This document shows, piece after piece, positions 23,395-33,082 of a stretch of DNA of 64,000 nucleotides. The DNA comes from Alteromonas sp047556435 (lineage in GTDB: Bacteria; Pseudomonadota; Gammaproteobacteria; Enterobacterales; Alteromonadaceae): the NCBI RefSeq assembly GCF_047556435.1, contig NZ_CP180210.1, positions 558,001 to 622,000 on the forward strand, in the 5' to 3' direction. Below the pieces are notes generated by a model. That model ran no database searches and was not told the DNA's origin. It was given only the letters and a program-made list of their open reading frames with translations. The position numbers and the translations under genes were made by a program. Within the stretch, counting starts at the first letter, position 1. Each line of letters starts with the position of its first letter.

Positions 23395-24684
23395 ATGTAT
23401 AGAAAGCTTGCTGCTGCAGGATTCGGTGTGTTCGCTGCTGTCTGTGTTGCACAAACCGACGTTGAGAAAAAAGTCGAAGCAGTTGAGGCCGACGTTATTA
23501 AATGGCGCCATCATTTTCACGAGTTCCCTGAACTTTCTAATCGTGAATTCAACACCGCAAAATATATTGAGAAATTTTTGCGTTCACTGGATTTAGAGGT
23601 CACAACCGGCGTTGCCCGCACTGGCGTAGTGGCGGTGCTCGACAGCGGCAAGCCAGGCCCGGTTGTGGCCCTGCGGGCGGATATGGATGGCTTACCGGTA
23701 AAAGAAGAGAACGATTTGCCATATCGCTCAACGCAGATGGGCGAGTATAACGGTCAGGAAGTTCCGGTAATGCATGCTTGTGGTCATGATACGCATATGG
23801 CCATGTTAATGGGCGCAGCAAAAATTCTGACCGAAATGAAATCTGAGCTGCGCGGCAAAGTGAAGTTTATCTTCCAGCCAGCGGAAGAAGGGGCACCTGC
23901 CGGTGAAAAAGGTGGGGCGGAAATCATGGTGAAAGAAGGTGTGCTGAAAAACCCTGATGTCGATGTGATTTTTGGTCTGCACATTAGCGCCAATTCAGAC
24001 GTGGGAACTGTCAGTTATAACGCGGGTGGCACCATGGCGGCCGTTGACCCGTTTAAAATTGTTATCCACGGTAAGCAGGCACATGGCGCTTATCCGTGGA
24101 AAAGTGTCGACCCTGTGGTAACTGCCGCGCAAATGATTATGAGCTTACAAACTATTGTTAGTCGTGAGCTCAAACTGATTGATGACGCTGCGGTAGTGTC
24201 GGTGGGCTCTATCCACGGTGGCAACCGCTCCAATATTATTCCTGAAAAGGTCGAAATGGTGGGCACTATTCGCACCCTGAATAAGGCGGCCCGCGATCAC
24301 ATCTATGAAACGTTGCCACGTAAAGTGAAAGGTATCGCTGACAGTATGGGGGCGGAAGCTGAGCTGACTTTGCCGCTGGATTACTATTATCCGATTACCT
24401 ATAACGATCCCGAGCTGACCGCGCAGATGCTGCCTACTGTTAAACGTACGGCCGGCGAAGAAAATACCATTCTGACAAAGCCGGTAACCGGCGCAGAAGA
24501 CTTTTCTTTCTTCCAGGAAAAAATTCCGGGCCTTTATATGTGGGTTGGCGGAAAACCTTTGGATGTGCCAGAGGAAGAGTCTCCCGCCCATCACACACCT
24601 GAGTTCTACGTAGATGACTCGGGTATGAAGCTAGGGGTCGAGCTTTTAACCAACCTGACACTAGACTACATGAAGAACAACTAG
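23395..24684 (+). CDS. Exported M20-family amidohydrolase
   Basis: A 429-residue metallohydrolase of the M20D group (hippurate hydrolase, IAA-amino acid hydrolase and N-acyl amino acid hydrolase relatives). Metal ligands appear in MHACGHDTHMAM, QPAEEGAPAGEKGG and HTPEFYVDD; the dimerisation lid domain lies at about 200-310. A signal peptide ending near CVAQ points to periplasmic location. ATG 23395 is chosen over one 21 bases upstream because GAAAGGA precedes it. It probably deacylates N-acyl amino acids or small amides. A hybrid kinase gene follows after 21 bases, so they may be co-transcribed. Confidence 0.85.
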   Translation: MYRKLAAAGFGVFAAVCVAQTDVEKKVEAVEADVIKWRHHFHEFPELSNREFNTAKYIEKFLRSLDLEVTTGVARTGVVAVLDSGKPGPVVALRADMDGLPVKEENDLPYRSTQMGEYNGQEVPVMHACGHDTHMAMLMGAAKILTEMKSELRGKVKFIFQPAEEGAPAGEKGGAEIMVKEGVLKNPDVDVIFGLHISANSDVGTVSYNAGGTMAAVDPFKIVIHGKQAHGAYPWKSVDPVVTAAQMIMSLQTIVSRELKLIDDAAVVSVGSIHGGNRSNIIPEKVEMVGTIRTLNKAARDHIYETLPRKVKGIADSMGAEAELTLPLDYYYPITYNDPELTAQMLPTVKRTAGEENTILTKPVTGAEDFSFFQEKIPGLYMWVGGKPLDVPEEESPAHHTPEFYVDDSGMKLGVELLTNLTLDYMKNN

Positions 24685-24705
24685 TGTCGTTATGAAGAGA
24701 GCATC

Positions 24706-27501
24706 GTGAAACGTCAGCTAATCAGCGGAAAAAACGCGTTCTCTCTTCTGTTGTTATGTCTTGTTGGTGCCGGCCTGAATATGCTGCCGGCACCATTTCA
24801 GACTGAAGGCACAATTGCCTTTGGTTTTGCGCCTGCGGTGTTTATCGCTCTGGCCTATCCACTTCGCATTGTCATTCCTTCACTTGCGATCATCAGTCTA
24901 CCCGTCTTTCTGACTCAGTCCGCAGTCGTGGACGAAGTGGGTCTGGCGCTGTTACCACTGATGATTGCCCTGCTCAGCAACCGGGGCGATACTTTCAGAG
25001 TATTAAAGACAGGGATGTATTACTGGTCTGCGATCCTTATCCCTCCGCTGCTGGTGGAATACTATCTTCGCTTTCCCGCAGAGCCGGTGATTATCGTTAC
25101 CGCCGCCATGGTTACCTGGTTAAGTGGCATGTTCTCTCTCTTGGCCGGCCATTTTGTGTATGTCGGGTTCAGCCTTTACGGCAGAGCAAAAAGTGACGAG
25201 GTGATGCGCATCGAATCGCTGTTTAGTTACTTTTTTGCCAGTACGTTTTTTATGTTGTTGCTGCTGGTGATTTATTTTTATGTTGGCGTGTTTCAGTCGC
25301 AAACTTCTGACCGTATAACCAATTACATGACGCAGCGAACTATGGTGCTTTCAGAGCAACTGAATAGTTTTCTTACCGTTCATCACAACGCCATCATTAA
25401 CAGCGCGGCGAACCTGTCCAGCCTGGACGCGCTAAGCGAGGAGCAGCGAGATCGTTTGTCGCAACGTCACCTCGATAACCTCGCGATAACAAATCCACAG
25501 TTTTTAACTTTTCTGATTACCGACAGCCGCGGAGAAATCACACACGCACATCCCGAAAACCTGCTGGAAAAGGCTCGCGAGAACGGGTTTACCAATGTTG
25601 CTGAGCGAAGCTATTTTATTGTGCCAATGAACGCTGGCGTGGCGTACAAGTCAGATGCGTTTCGTGGCCGAGGCTTTGGTAATGATCCTATCGTGGCGTT
25701 GTCGGCACCAATAACCACGGATAAAGGCGAACATACAGGCATTGTTGAAGGGTCTCTATCGCTGGATACGTTTGCCTCCTTTGATAAACAAAACATGGAA
25801 GGTTTTTCGCTGCTAATTACCGACACCGCATCACGTGCCGTGTATGCATCGCCTTCATTAGGCATTGAGACTTTGTCTCTGGTGAATCACAGGACATGCG
25901 TGGACTGTGAGGATACGGTTTCGCTGAACGATATCTCCTGGCTTTCTGAAGTCTCTCCCATTACGGATATCGGGTGGCGCGTACACCTTTACTATGACGT
26001 TAAACGTTTTATCAACGTTACCAGTGAATATCTGCTACTGGCATTAGTGGTATTGCTATTGCTCGCTTTATTTGGCGTGCTGGTAGGGCAACTGGTAGCC
26101 CGGCTGGTTGAGAAGCCGATAATACGGCTTATCCGGCATTTTACAGAATTTGATCCTTCCGCAAGCATGAAGAAAATGACCCGGGATGCCGGGTTACAGC
26201 TTCAGGAAATTACAGCACTGAATGAAGAGTTTGAGTCTCTGCAGCAACGTCTGGTGCAGGCATTTCAGGCCCTGGATGCCTCACGGGAAGAGCAGCATCG
26301 TCTGAATATCGAGTTGGGACTGTTGAATACCTCATTAGAAGAGCGTATTGAAGACAAAACGCGCTCACTCACCATTGCCCTGGATAAAGCCGAAGCGGCC
26401 AATGTCGCCAAGACACAGTTTTTGGCCAATATGTCTCATGAAATCAGGACGCCAATGAATGGCATTATTGGTACCTGCGAAAACTTATTGGATAAGCCAC
26501 TGAATTCAGAGATTGCGCGGCAAGTTGGTGTCATTGCGGCCTCTGCGAATAACCTGCTTCATATATTAAACAGCATTCTGGACTGGTCTAAAATTGAAGC
26601 AGGAAAAATGACGATGGATCATCATCCCATGTCATTGTCCTCGGTGATTGAGGCATGTTGTCACCTGCATTATCAGACGGCAAAGCAAAAAGGCGTCGAC
26701 CTCAGGTTGCACTTGCAAGGCAGTCTTCCCGAAGCTGTCTACGGGGATGCCGCCAAACTAAGCCAGATTCTGAATAACTTGTTGAGTAACGCGGTGAAGT
26801 TTACCGATAACGGGGACGTGGATGTTGAGGCGTCATTTGAAAATGATGAGCTGCACCTATCGGTAACCGACTCTGGCGTGGGGATCGCGCCCGAAAAACA
26901 TGAGAGCATATTCGATCAGTTTGAGCAGACCGATGCTTCTACCACGCGAATATATGGCGGAACCGGGTTGGGCCTGGCAATCACAAAAAGGCTGGTTGAG
27001 CTTATGCGTGGCGATATTCAGGTTACCAGCTCCGTAGGATCGGGGACGACATTTACCGTCACTATCCCATTTGAAAAGAGCCATAATGGCATAGTATCCG
27101 ACGAGGAGCATTTATCGCCGTTGCCAGCGGATTCCCGCATTCTGCTGGTAGAAGACAATGATATTAATGCAGAAATTGTAATGGAGATGCTGGCTTCTGA
27201 ACAGGTAAAGTGTTTGCGCGCGCGCAACGGTGAGCAGGCGTTAGAAGCGCTGTCCCGCATGCATTTTGATCTTGTGTTGATGGATTGTCAGATGCCGGTT
27301 ATGGATGGATTTGCCGCCACCAGAGAAATACGCAGGCGAGAGGATGGTGTTAAAACCATTCCGGTAATCGCACTAACCGCTAACGCGTTTTATGACGATC
27401 AACAGGCATGTTTGTCTGCTGGCATGAACGCGCACCTCAGCAAACCTATCCGTAAAACCCGCCTTTTTGCGGTGATTTCACAATACCTTGATGCTAACTG
27501 A
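24706..27501 (+). CDS. Hybrid sensor histidine kinase/response regulator
   Basis: A 931-residue membrane kinase starting at GTG. Order: N-terminal membrane block of about seven helices (10-205), a periplasmic Cache-like sensor region (about 215-435), one more helix with a short linker like HAMP (about 445-500), coiled coil, HisKA with the phospho-acceptor His578 in NMSHEIRTPMNG, HATPase_c (N box LNNLLSNAVKF, G boxes DSGVGI and GTGLGLAI), and a receiver domain with Asp860 in LMDCQMPVMDG. It has no HPt domain or separate regulator nearby, so its output partner lies elsewhere. Signal unknown. Confidence 0.9.
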   Translation: MKRQLISGKNAFSLLLLCLVGAGLNMLPAPFQTEGTIAFGFAPAVFIALAYPLRIVIPSLAIISLPVFLTQSAVVDEVGLALLPLMIALLSNRGDTFRVLKTGMYYWSAILIPPLLVEYYLRFPAEPVIIVTAAMVTWLSGMFSLLAGHFVYVGFSLYGRAKSDEVMRIESLFSYFFASTFFMLLLLVIYFYVGVFQSQTSDRITNYMTQRTMVLSEQLNSFLTVHHNAIINSAANLSSLDALSEEQRDRLSQRHLDNLAITNPQFLTFLITDSRGEITHAHPENLLEKARENGFTNVAERSYFIVPMNAGVAYKSDAFRGRGFGNDPIVALSAPITTDKGEHTGIVEGSLSLDTFASFDKQNMEGFSLLITDTASRAVYASPSLGIETLSLVNHRTCVDCEDTVSLNDISWLSEVSPITDIGWRVHLYYDVKRFINVTSEYLLLALVVLLLLALFGVLVGQLVARLVEKPIIRLIRHFTEFDPSASMKKMTRDAGLQLQEITALNEEFESLQQRLVQAFQALDASREEQHRLNIELGLLNTSLEERIEDKTRSLTIALDKAEAANVAKTQFLANMSHEIRTPMNGIIGTCENLLDKPLNSEIARQVGVIAASANNLLHILNSILDWSKIEAGKMTMDHHPMSLSSVIEACCHLHYQTAKQKGVDLRLHLQGSLPEAVYGDAAKLSQILNNLLSNAVKFTDNGDVDVEASFENDELHLSVTDSGVGIAPEKHESIFDQFEQTDASTTRIYGGTGLGLAITKRLVELMRGDIQVTSSVGSGTTFTVTIPFEKSHNGIVSDEEHLSPLPADSRILLVEDNDINAEIVMEMLASEQVKCLRARNGEQALEALSRMHFDLVLMDCQMPVMDGFAATREIRRREDGVKTIPVIALTANAFYDDQQACLSAGMNAHLSKPIRKTRLFAVISQYLDAN

Positions 27502-27544
27502 ATAATGCCGTCACCCCTTCCCCCGAAATCTGACCATACGCCTA

Positions 27545-28426
27545 TTACGCATCAGGCTGCGTGAGTGATTCCAGAAAGGCTTTCGACGCCAGGCTTAGTG
27601 GACGCGACGTTATCGTGACCGCCTGCCAATGGGTTATCAGCGGAAAACCCTCTACCTTCAGCACCCTGACAGTCTCTTTTGGCACCTGCGCCAGCGTATG
27701 TTCAGAAACAATTGCCAGGCCAAGACCGGAAGATACCGCCAGGCGTATGGCTTCGTTGCTTTCAATTACCATGACATTATCAAAATGAAAATCGTGCTTA
27801 TGACAAAAGTCATCAACGGCGCGCCGGGTGCCGCTTCCGGTTTCCCGTAGCAGGAATTTCTTACTTTGTAAGGCTTTGAGATCGCAATCATCAGGGCCGT
27901 CATAGTCTGGTGGAGCAATGACTTGCAACCGGTTTTCTTTGAACGGCGTACAGGCCAGCTCCGGATTGCTTGGTGGCAGACTGAATATATACAGGTCGTC
28001 CTGATTACGCGCCAGACGGTCGACAATTTTTTCGCGGTTTCCCACGGTGAAGCGCACATCAATATTGGGGTGAGCTTTACAGAACGGGCTGAGAAGGGGA
28101 GGAATAATGTACTTCGCTGTAGTAACCACCGCCAGCTTCAGCGAGCCAACTTCAAGACCCTGCAGTGCCTGAATCTGGCTATTGAGTTTTTGTTGCGAGG
28201 TCAGCACTTCCTGCGCACAACGATAAACTGCGATGCCTGCGTCGGTCATTGTAGCCTTACCTTGCCGATATTCCAGAAGTGGCATACCTACTATCGAACT
28301 CAATTTCTTCAACTGCAAAGAAACAGTGGGTTGAGACAGGCCGAGTTCAACAGATGCTGCGGTGACCGAACCGGTATCTACCACATGCTGAAATACTTCT
28401 AACAGGCGAAAAGTGATGGCGTTCAT
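27545..28426 (-). CDS. LysR-family transcriptional regulator (CbbR-like)
   Basis: A 293-residue LysR regulator with the helix-turn-helix at about 5-62 (TGSVTAASVELGLSQPTVSLQLKKLSS) and an effector domain that includes RETGSGTRRAVDDF, as in CbbR/CysB-type members. No divergent or co-directional target is next to it: purE lies 227 bases away on the other strand and the kinase converges on it. Target and effector are not evident. I see no Calvin-cycle genes in the window. Confidence 0.85.
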   Translation of the reverse strand: MNAITFRLLEVFQHVVDTGSVTAASVELGLSQPTVSLQLKKLSSIVGMPLLEYRQGKATMTDAGIAVYRCAQEVLTSQQKLNSQIQALQGLEVGSLKLAVVTTAKYIIPPLLSPFCKAHPNIDVRFTVGNREKIVDRLARNQDDLYIFSLPPSNPELACTPFKENRLQVIAPPDYDGPDDCDLKALQSKKFLLRETGSGTRRAVDDFCHKHDFHFDNVMVIESNEAIRLAVSSGLGLAIVSEHTLAQVPKETVRVLKVEGFPLITHWQAVTITSRPLSLASKAFLESLTQPDA

Positions 28427-28653
28427 ACAGCGTCTTTTTTTATTTATTTTAGTAAATAGGTATAGATACTATTTTATATTATCGCAACGTCAAGTTTATC
28501 ACAGGGGGACTGTAAACGCTGCGAAGCTATGGGATTTGATGGGAAATTGCGCTACAATCGCCGGCTTTTCCAGAAGGCAGGGCCTGACGCCAGAGCCCCA
28601 TCAGGGGCGGGCCAGCCGGGTGAGTCAAACATCTAACCGTTGAGGATTTGTAG

Positions 28654-29142
28654 ATGGCAAAAGTTGCGATTGTTATGGGGTCTACATCAGATTGGCCTAC
28701 CATGCAGGAAGCGGCCAAAATGCTTAAGGCATTTGGCGTAGAATTTGAAGCCAAAGTTGTGTCTGCACACCGTACCCCGAATTTACTTGTCGAGTTCGCC
28801 GAGAGCGCAGCAGAAAACGGTTTCAGCGCCATTATTGCAGGCGCAGGTGGCGCCGCGCATTTGCCTGGAATGGTCGCCGCACATACCCATCTGCCCGTAT
28901 TTGGTTGTCCGGTAAAATCTCGTGCGCTGAGTGGCCTGGATTCGTTGTTGTCCATTGTGCAAATGCCTAAAGGCGTTGCCGTTGGCACACTGGCAATCGG
29001 CGAAGCCGGTGCTGCCAATGCGGGCTTGCTTGCCGCTCAGGTAGTGGCACTGAGTGATGAAAAAGTGCGTGACGCGGTGATCGCATTTCGTCAGTCGCAG
29101 ACCGATAAGGTGCTTGCCAGCAGCAAGCTGGAGCTCGACTGA
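28654..29142 (+). CDS. purE: N5-carboxyaminoimidazole ribonucleotide mutase
   Basis: A 162-residue class I PurE that moves the carboxyl group of N5-CAIR to give CAIR in purine synthesis. It has the substrate loop MGSTSDWPTM, SAHRTPN with the catalytic His, and AGAGGAAHLPGM. Its TGA overlaps the purK start by one base. The leader upstream has a GC-rich hairpin (GCCCC/GGGGC near 28596-28609) but no clear PurR box. Confidence 0.96.
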   Translation: MAKVAIVMGSTSDWPTMQEAAKMLKAFGVEFEAKVVSAHRTPNLLVEFAESAAENGFSAIIAGAGGAAHLPGMVAAHTHLPVFGCPVKSRALSGLDSLLSIVQMPKGVAVGTLAIGEAGAANAGLLAAQVVALSDEKVRDAVIAFRQSQTDKVLASSKLELD

Positions 29143-30281
29143 TGCAGGTACTCGTTTATGGTGCCGGCCAGCTGGCGCAAATGATGTATTTGGCAGGCTG
29201 TCCGCTTGGCATTGATGTTCAGGCCGTAGATGTGACCAATGATTCGGTGGTAAACCCGGTTACCAAGCAGCCATTAGACATCACACTGGCACACGCCATA
29301 GATGCCGCAGACGCGCTTACCGTAGAGTTTGAGCACGTCCCAGAGCGTTTACTGGAAGAGGCTGCGCGCTCAGGAAAGTTAATGCCCGGCATTGAATCTG
29401 TGTTAGTAGGCGCAGACCGGGTACGCGAAAAGCGCCTGCTGGAATCTGTCAGCGTGCCTAATTGCGCACACCGTGTTGTGACCCAACTGGACCAGCTTGA
29501 CGAGTGCGTATCGGCGCTGGGAGAAAGGCTAATCCTTAAGGCCAGTCGCGATGGCTACGATGGCTATGGTCAATGGCGTCTGACCGATGCCTCTAAGCTT
29601 GATGAGCTGAAACGTAACTTGTCTGCACTTGATTTAGAGACGGTGCCGCTGGTAGTAGAGCAAATGCTTAACTTCGACCGGGAACTCTCTGTTATTGGTA
29701 TTCGCAGTAAGTCGGGTGAAATCAAAGTGTATCCGCTGGCAGAAAACCTGCACCATCAGGGGCAGTTGCATGTGTCTGTGGCGCCAGCAACAAACGTGAG
29801 TGAGCAACTTCAGGCCGACGCAGAAAAGATTTTCACGACCCTTGCTGAAGGCATGAAATACGTAGGCGTGCTTGCCGTCGAGTTGTTTCAGTGCGGTGAT
29901 ACGTTGCTGGTCAACGAACTGGCACCGCGAGTACACAACTCCGGTCACTGGACCTTAACCGGCAGTGACACCAGTCAGTTTGAAAATCATTTGCGTGCTG
30001 TGTGCGGCTTGCCTTTGGGGGATACCCGAGCACGGGGACCGGCGGCGATGGTTAATATCATAGGCTGCAGTAGTTTCTCTCGCGACCTGCTGAGTATTGC
30101 CGGTTGCCATTTGCATTGGTACGGCAAGTCGGTAAGAGAGAAGCGTAAAATGGGTCATATCAACGTTACAGCTCAGTCTTACGCAGAGCTCGGCGATAAG
30201 TTACAGACCTTGTCATCGTACGTGCCGGTTGAGTTTTTCCCTAAACTGGGTAACGAAGCGCAGCGCCTCAAACACGTTTAA
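29142..30281 (+). CDS. purK: N5-carboxyaminoimidazole ribonucleotide synthase
   Basis: A 379-residue ATP-grasp enzyme that carboxylates AIR using ATP and bicarbonate, feeding PurE. Visible signatures are the N-terminal nucleotide-fold GAGQLAQMMYLAG, LKASRDGYDGYGQW (ATP loop), VEQMLNFDRELSVI, and the metal site VNELAPRVHNSGHWT. Overlap with purE shows coupling. A 9-bp hairpin (30298-30326, without T tract) follows the stop. Confidence 0.95.
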   Translation: MQVLVYGAGQLAQMMYLAGCPLGIDVQAVDVTNDSVVNPVTKQPLDITLAHAIDAADALTVEFEHVPERLLEEAARSGKLMPGIESVLVGADRVREKRLLESVSVPNCAHRVVTQLDQLDECVSALGERLILKASRDGYDGYGQWRLTDASKLDELKRNLSALDLETVPLVVEQMLNFDRELSVIGIRSKSGEIKVYPLAENLHHQGQLHVSVAPATNVSEQLQADAEKIFTTLAEGMKYVGVLAVELFQCGDTLLVNELAPRVHNSGHWTLTGSDTSQFENHLRAVCGLPLGDTRARGPAAMVNIIGCSSFSRDLLSIAGCHLHWYGKSVREKRKMGHINVTAQSYAELGDKLQTLSSYVPVEFFPKLGNEAQRLKHV

Positions 30282-30375
30282 TTCGCTTGACAACATGCAG
30301 CGGATGACTAAAATACGCATCCGCTGTCACGCAGTGCCCTTGCGGCAATGTCGTTTCAGTGAGTCACCTTAGTGT

Positions 30376-30451
<76 letters not shown>

Positions 30452-30521
30452 TTTCTATTTCTTCTTTTATCCCGTCATAGACTACCGTAAGATAATCGTG
30501 AGTTTCTTTCGGAGTAACAGT

Positions 30522-30989
30522 ATGTCTTTCAGACAGTTATTATTTGCCGTTCTGGGCTTTTCGGTGTCTTCGCTTGCGTATGCTCAGGCTGACCTGGTGA
30601 TATCCGATCCGTTCGCCCGAGCGACGTTCCCCATGGCCCAATCGGGCGCTGTTTACCTTACCATTGAAAATAATGGGGAGACGACACGTACCCTGAGTGC
30701 GGTATCGGTAGTCGATGAGATTGCAGATGAAGCCCAGATTCACACCACGGAAATGCGCGGTGAGATGATGCAAATGCGTCAAGTCACAGAGGGCGTTCCG
30801 ATTGCTGCAGGGCAGTCGGTCAGCTTTGAGCCAGGCAGTTACCATATCATGCTGATGGGACTACGACATGGTTTATCAGAGGGCGATAGCGTCGCTTTAA
30901 CCCTGAAGATGGCAAATGGCGAGACTATTGCGGTGAATGCCGCGGTAAAACCCATTGATAAAGAATCAAATCACCACCATCATCATTAA
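30522..30989 (+). CDS. Periplasmic copper chaperone PCuAC
   Basis: A 155-residue PCu(A)C protein. A signal peptide ends at AYAQA; the mature fold has the copper site built from His and Met residues in QIHTTEMRGEMMQMR and HIMLMGLRHGL. It hands Cu(I) to the CuA/CuB sites of cytochrome oxidase. ATG 30522 is chosen because GGAG lies eight bases before it; a GTG 24 bases upstream is also open. The last five residues are all histidines, an added metal-binding tail. Sco and oxidase genes are not adjacent. Confidence 0.9.
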   Translation: MSFRQLLFAVLGFSVSSLAYAQADLVISDPFARATFPMAQSGAVYLTIENNGETTRTLSAVSVVDEIADEAQIHTTEMRGEMMQMRQVTEGVPIAAGQSVSFEPGSYHIMLMGLRHGLSEGDSVALTLKMANGETIAVNAAVKPIDKESNHHHHH

Positions 30990-31003
30990 TGCGGCGAGAA
31001 TGC

Positions 31004-31071
31004 GCAAAAAGCATTTTCATCTGACGTGACTGTTAACAATAAGGAAGTTCGGCGCTGAATGTGCTTTTTGC
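31004..31071. repeat. 10-bp inverted repeat after the copper chaperone gene
   Basis: GCAAAAAGCA at 31004-31013 and TGCTTTTTGC at 31062-31071 are perfect inverted copies 48 bases apart. They could form a long hairpin at the 3' end of the upstream mRNA. Role unknown. Confidence 0.4.
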
Positions 31072-31167
31072 AGCGAGTGCCCGGACGTTTCCGTTTTCAC
31101 TGATTAATGCTGAGTTTTTATCAGCATGGCTGTGGCTCAGGGAAGGAATTTTGCAGTGAACTAATCC

Positions 31168-31222
31168 AAATCCCTGAGGATTTAGTATCAAAAATATAGA
31201 TTACATATTTAATTTCTAATCT
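31168..31222. promoter_or_regulatory. Two dyads upstream of dps
   Basis: AAATCC-CTGA-GGATTT at 31168-31183, and AGATTA (31198-31203) paired with TAATCT (31217-31222) over 13 bases. Both lie within 85 bases of the dps start, where an operator would be expected. Neither matches OxyR or Fur consensus well. Confidence 0.3.
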
Positions 31223-31252
31223 GTTCGCGACAACTTAATAAAGGAGTAAGCG

Positions 31253-31726
31253 ATGACGAAGATTGATATTGGTATTTCCGAAGGGGACCGTTCTGAGATT
31301 GCAGAAGGTCTGAAAAAGTTACTGGCTGACTCTTACACCCTGTATCTGCAAACCCACAATTTTCACTGGAACGTGACAGGGCCGCAGTTTCGGGATCTGC
31401 ACTTGATGTTTGAAGAGCACTACACCGAGCTGGCTGAGGCGGTGGATGAAATTGCGGAGCGGATCCGAACGCTCGGAATTGCAGCTCCCGGCACCTACAA
31501 ATCGTTTTCAGAACTGAGTTCCATTGAAGAAGTGGAAGGTGTACCGGAAGCAACCGAAATGGTCCGTCTGTTAACCCATGGCCATGAGCAGGTAGTGAAA
31601 ACCAGCCGCGAAGCGCTGAAACTGGCGCAGGACGCTGATGATGAGTCTACCGCTGCACTGGTTTCTGATCGTATGCGTGTGCATGAGAAAACCGCGTGGA
31701 TGCTTCGTGCGATGTTGCCCAACTAA
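31253..31726 (+). CDS. dps: Dps-family ferritin-like DNA-protection protein
   Basis: A 157-residue Dps that stores iron using hydrogen peroxide as oxidant and shields DNA. The intersubunit ferroxidase site is seen in THNFHWNVTGPQFRDLHLMFEEHYTEL (His, His, Asp, Glu) followed by DEIAERI. The N-terminal tail is short with few lysines, so direct DNA binding may be weak. AAAGGAGTAAG precedes ATG. The sugar dehydrogenase gene starts 11 bases after its stop, so both share a transcript. Confidence 0.93.
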   Translation: MTKIDIGISEGDRSEIAEGLKKLLADSYTLYLQTHNFHWNVTGPQFRDLHLMFEEHYTELAEAVDEIAERIRTLGIAAPGTYKSFSELSSIEEVEGVPEATEMVRLLTHGHEQVVKTSREALKLAQDADDESTAALVSDRMRVHEKTAWMLRAMLPN

Positions 31727-31737
31727 GTGAGATAACA

Positions 31738-32841
31738 ATGGCTAATAAGTTAAAGGCTGCGGCAATTGCCGCGGCCTCTTTATTTGTAGCAACCGCAGCG
31801 TCTGCTGAGGATGTTGAACTGAATGTTGAAACCTTGGCAGAGGGGTTAACCCACCCGTGGGGGATGGCGTTTATGCCAAATGGTAACATTCTGGTAAGTG
31901 AGCGAGCCGGTGGACTTCGTGTGTTCACGCCGGGCGAAGGTCTGAGTGAACGACTGAAAAACGTACCTGATGTGGCTGCGGTAAATCAGGGCGGCATGCT
32001 GGATGTTGCTGTAGATCCCGACTTCGCCTCCAATAGCACTATCTATTTCTGCTACAGCAAACCCGGCGAAGGCGGCAGCAGTAGCAGCGTAACCAAAGCG
32101 ACGCTGAAAGACGGCGAAATAGCCGATGCGAAAACGATTTTCACAGCGGCACCGCTGGTAAATAACGGATTCCATTTCGGTTGTCGTCTGGCTTTCGATA
32201 GCGAAGGGTATTTGTTTATCACGCTCGGCGATCGGTACAAGTACATGGATGAGGCGCAAAACACTGATAACCACTTCGGTAAAATAGTAAGAATTCATGC
32301 CGATGGCAGTGTGCCCGAATCCAACCCGTTTACTGACGGCGGCGCACCGGAAGTTTATTCTTACGGACATCGTAATGTTCAGGGCATCACCGTGCACCCG
32401 CAAACGAAGGCGGTGTGGGCAATGGAACACGGACCAAAAGGCGGGGACGAAGTTAACTTACTGGAAGCCGGCGCCAACTATGGCTGGCCTGAAATCACCT
32501 ATGGTATCGATTACAGCGGCGAGATTATTTCTGACAAAACAGAGATGGAAGGGATGGTGCAGCCGGTGCTTTACTGGGACCCTTCGATCGCGCCAAGCGG
32601 TATGACGTTTTATTACGGTGAGCCTTTCAAAGCGTGGGAGGGAGACTTGCTGGTTGGATCACTGAAGTTTACACACCTGCGTCGCGTCGACATGGAGGGT
32701 GATACGCCCAAAACACAGCATGAATACCTGCGTAATCGTAGCGAGCGGATCCGTGACGTGGAAGTCGGTCCAGATGGGTTTATCTACCTGCTGACAGATG
32801 CCCCGAACGGCAAGCTGTTAAAGGTGTCTCCGGCAAACTAA
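31738..32841 (+). CDS. PQQ-dependent aldose sugar dehydrogenase (YliI/Asd-like)
   Basis: A 367-residue periplasmic beta-propeller of the GSDH family. Signal peptide ends at SAE near residue 24. It shows LTHPWGMAFMPNGNILVSERAGGLRV, SYGHRNVQGITVHP, EHGPKGGDEVNLL and the end RIRDVEVGPDGFIYLLTD. Family members oxidise aldoses to lactones, with PQQ as cofactor. ATG 31738 begins a clean signal peptide; an open frame extends upstream into dps and is not used. Followed by a hairpin terminator. Confidence 0.9.
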   Translation: MANKLKAAAIAAASLFVATAASAEDVELNVETLAEGLTHPWGMAFMPNGNILVSERAGGLRVFTPGEGLSERLKNVPDVAAVNQGGMLDVAVDPDFASNSTIYFCYSKPGEGGSSSSVTKATLKDGEIADAKTIFTAAPLVNNGFHFGCRLAFDSEGYLFITLGDRYKYMDEAQNTDNHFGKIVRIHADGSVPESNPFTDGGAPEVYSYGHRNVQGITVHPQTKAVWAMEHGPKGGDEVNLLEAGANYGWPEITYGIDYSGEIISDKTEMEGMVQPVLYWDPSIAPSGMTFYYGEPFKAWEGDLLVGSLKFTHLRRVDMEGDTPKTQHEYLRNRSERIRDVEVGPDGFIYLLTDAPNGKLLKVSPAN

Positions 32842-32870
32842 TCTGGTTAACTGCAGAGATACGTAAACTA

Positions 32871-32898
32871 GAAAACGCGGCCAGAGTGCCGCGTTTTC
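32871..32898 (+). terminator. Terminator after the sugar dehydrogenase
   Basis: Perfect 10-bp stem GAAAACGCGG / CCGCGTTTTC with an eight-base loop. The T tract forms part of the stem. It ends the dps-dehydrogenase unit. Confidence 0.75.
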
Positions 32899-33082
32899 GT
32901 TTGCTGACACACAAGATTGTAGTCTCTATCCCCGGTGCAAACCTGACTTGCGTTCGCGCCAGTTCCGGCATCGTTGAAGCCAGCCCCCTTGCAGATAGAC
33001 AACATTAAACCTGCATTTTCAGTGATCCCGTCGCGCTCAGTAAAACTACCAAATTGTAAGCGATTAACCATAGGGATTGATT

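Noticed and set aside
27545..28426. CbbR controlling carbon fixation
   Set aside because: The regulator is CbbR-like, yet no RuBisCO or Calvin-cycle genes lie in the window.
28596..28609. Possible purine riboswitch before purE
   Set aside because: Only a short GC-rich hairpin is seen; the conserved three-way junction core of purine riboswitches is not recognisable.
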